Of a stretch of 5,857 nt of DNA, positions 5,196-5,857 are shown piece after piece. The stretch lies in the NCBI GenBank assembly GCA_947177115.1, contig CAMWTG010000181.1:1-5857 (forward strand). Reading direction: 5' to 3'. Position numbers and translations under genes: made by a program. The stretch is from an uncultured Clostridia bacterium. Lineage in GTDB: Bacteria > Bacillota > Clostridia > Oscillospirales > Oscillospiraceae. Position 1 is the first letter of the stretch. Every line of letters begins with the position of its first letter. The notes under the pieces were generated by a model. The model did no database searches and was not told where the DNA came from. It worked only from the letters and a program-made list of their open reading frames with translations.

Positions 5196-5857
5196 ATGGA
5201 AACTTACGGATTGGAACAGTACGGCATTACCGGTATTAAGGAGGTCGTATACAATCCCACCTACGAGCAGCTCTTCGAGGCGGAAATGGACCCCACCCTG
5301 GAGGGCTACGAAAAGGGTCAGATGACCGAGCTGGGCGCGGTCAACGTCATGACCGGTATCTACACGGGCCGCTCCCCCAAGGACAAGTTCATCGTTATGG
5401 ACGAGAACTCCAAGGACACCGTCTGGTGGACCTCCGATGAGTTTGCCAACGACAACAAGCCTGCCTCCCAGGAGGCATGGAATGCCTGCAAGGATCTGGC
5501 CATCAAGGAGCTGTCCAATAAGAAGCTCTATGTCATGGACGTGTTCTGCGGCACCAACGCGGACACCCGCATGGCCATCCGCTTCATCATGGAGGTGGCA
5601 TGGCAGGCCCACTTCGTCAAGAACATGTTCATCGCCCCCACCGAGGAGGAGCTGAAGAACTTCAAGCCCGACTTCATCTCCTACAACGCCTCCAAGGCCA
5701 AGCTGACCAACTACAAGGAGCTGGGCCTGAACTCCGAGACCGCCGCCATCTTCAACATCTCCTCCCGCGAGCAGGTCATCATCAACACCTGGTACGGCGG
5801 CGAGATGAAGAAGGGCATGTTCTCCATGATGAACTACTACCTGCCCCTGAAGGGCAT
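5196..5857 (+). CDS. pckA: Phosphoenolpyruvate carboxykinase (ATP), 3'-truncated by window edge
   Basis: Cytoplasmic enzyme interconverting oxaloacetate + ATP and phosphoenolpyruvate + CO2 + ADP. It serves gluconeogenesis or, in many gut anaerobes, CO2-fixing PEP carboxylation on the way to C4 acids. The window holds the first 220 codons plus two bases of an expected 530-540. Diagnostic features of the ATP-dependent family are VMTGIYTGRSPKDKFIV (51-67), with substrate-binding Arg59; YVMDVFCGTNADTRMAIR (112-129); and NTWYGGEMKKGMFSMMNYYLPLKG (197-220), with Tyr200 and the Lys205/Lys206 pair that correspond to the substrate/metal-binding Tyr and Lys residues of the E. coli enzyme. The nucleotide-binding P-loop lies beyond the window edge. 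Codon use is markedly more biased than in the upstream genes (AAG, GAC, AAC, TCC, CTG dominate), typical of an abundant metabolic enzyme. It has its own promoter and ribosome site, so it is a separate unit from the regulatory operon. Confidence 0.96.
   Translation, partial: METYGLEQYGITGIKEVVYNPTYEQLFEAEMDPTLEGYEKGQMTELGAVNVMTGIYTGRSPKDKFIVMDENSKDTVWWTSDEFANDNKPASQEAWNACKDLAIKELSNKKLYVMDVFCGTNADTRMAIRFIMEVAWQAHFVKNMFIAPTEEELKNFKPDFISYNASKAKLTNYKELGLNSETAAIFNISSREQVIINTWYGGEMKKGMFSMMNYYLPLKG

Overview
The window looks like the chromosome of a Gram-positive, moderately GC-rich Clostridia member, most likely Oscillospiraceae-like (Flavonifractor/Oscillibacter/Lawsonibacter type). This is inferred from strong AGGAGG-type ribosome sites, a lipoprotein with a Gram-positive style lipobox, a clostridial-style OmpR/histidine kinase pair, and an ATP-type PEP carboxykinase. 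No marker gene fixes the species. All recognised genes lie on the + strand.

Layout: (1) Bases 1-1068 hold the C-terminal three quarters of a MATE multidrug/Na+ antiporter, cut by the window edge. (2) Bases 1164-4213 form a tight four-gene block: a small unrecognised lipoprotein, a small alarmone synthetase (RelA/SpoT synthetase domain only), an OmpR-type response regulator and a membrane histidine kinase. Junctions are +1 nt, a 13-nt overlap and a 4-nt ATGA overlap, so the genes are almost certainly co-transcribed and translationally coupled. (3) Bases 4275-4727 encode a small hydrophilic protein of unknown function. (4) Bases 4728-5195 are a 468-base gene-free stretch with an imperfect palindromic repeat (4820-4897), a strong hairpin (4913-4949) and a good sigma-A type promoter (5117-5145). 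(5) From 5196 to the window end runs the first 220 codons of pckA, with a codon bias typical of a highly expressed gene.

The most interesting unit is block 2. Its synthetase-regulator-kinase order matches the relP-relR-relS arrangement described in Streptococcus mutans, where a two-component system is linked to a small (p)ppGpp synthetase. Here a lipoprotein gene sits at the head of the operon. The inferred model is an envelope signal, sensed by the kinase and perhaps the lipoprotein, that controls expression of this operon and hence alarmone production in the cytoplasm. Nothing in the sequence proves the ligand or the targets.

The gene-free stretch before pckA is the second point of interest, because it combines a dispersed-repeat-like palindrome, a 15-bp stem hairpin and a dyad overlapping the pckA promoter.
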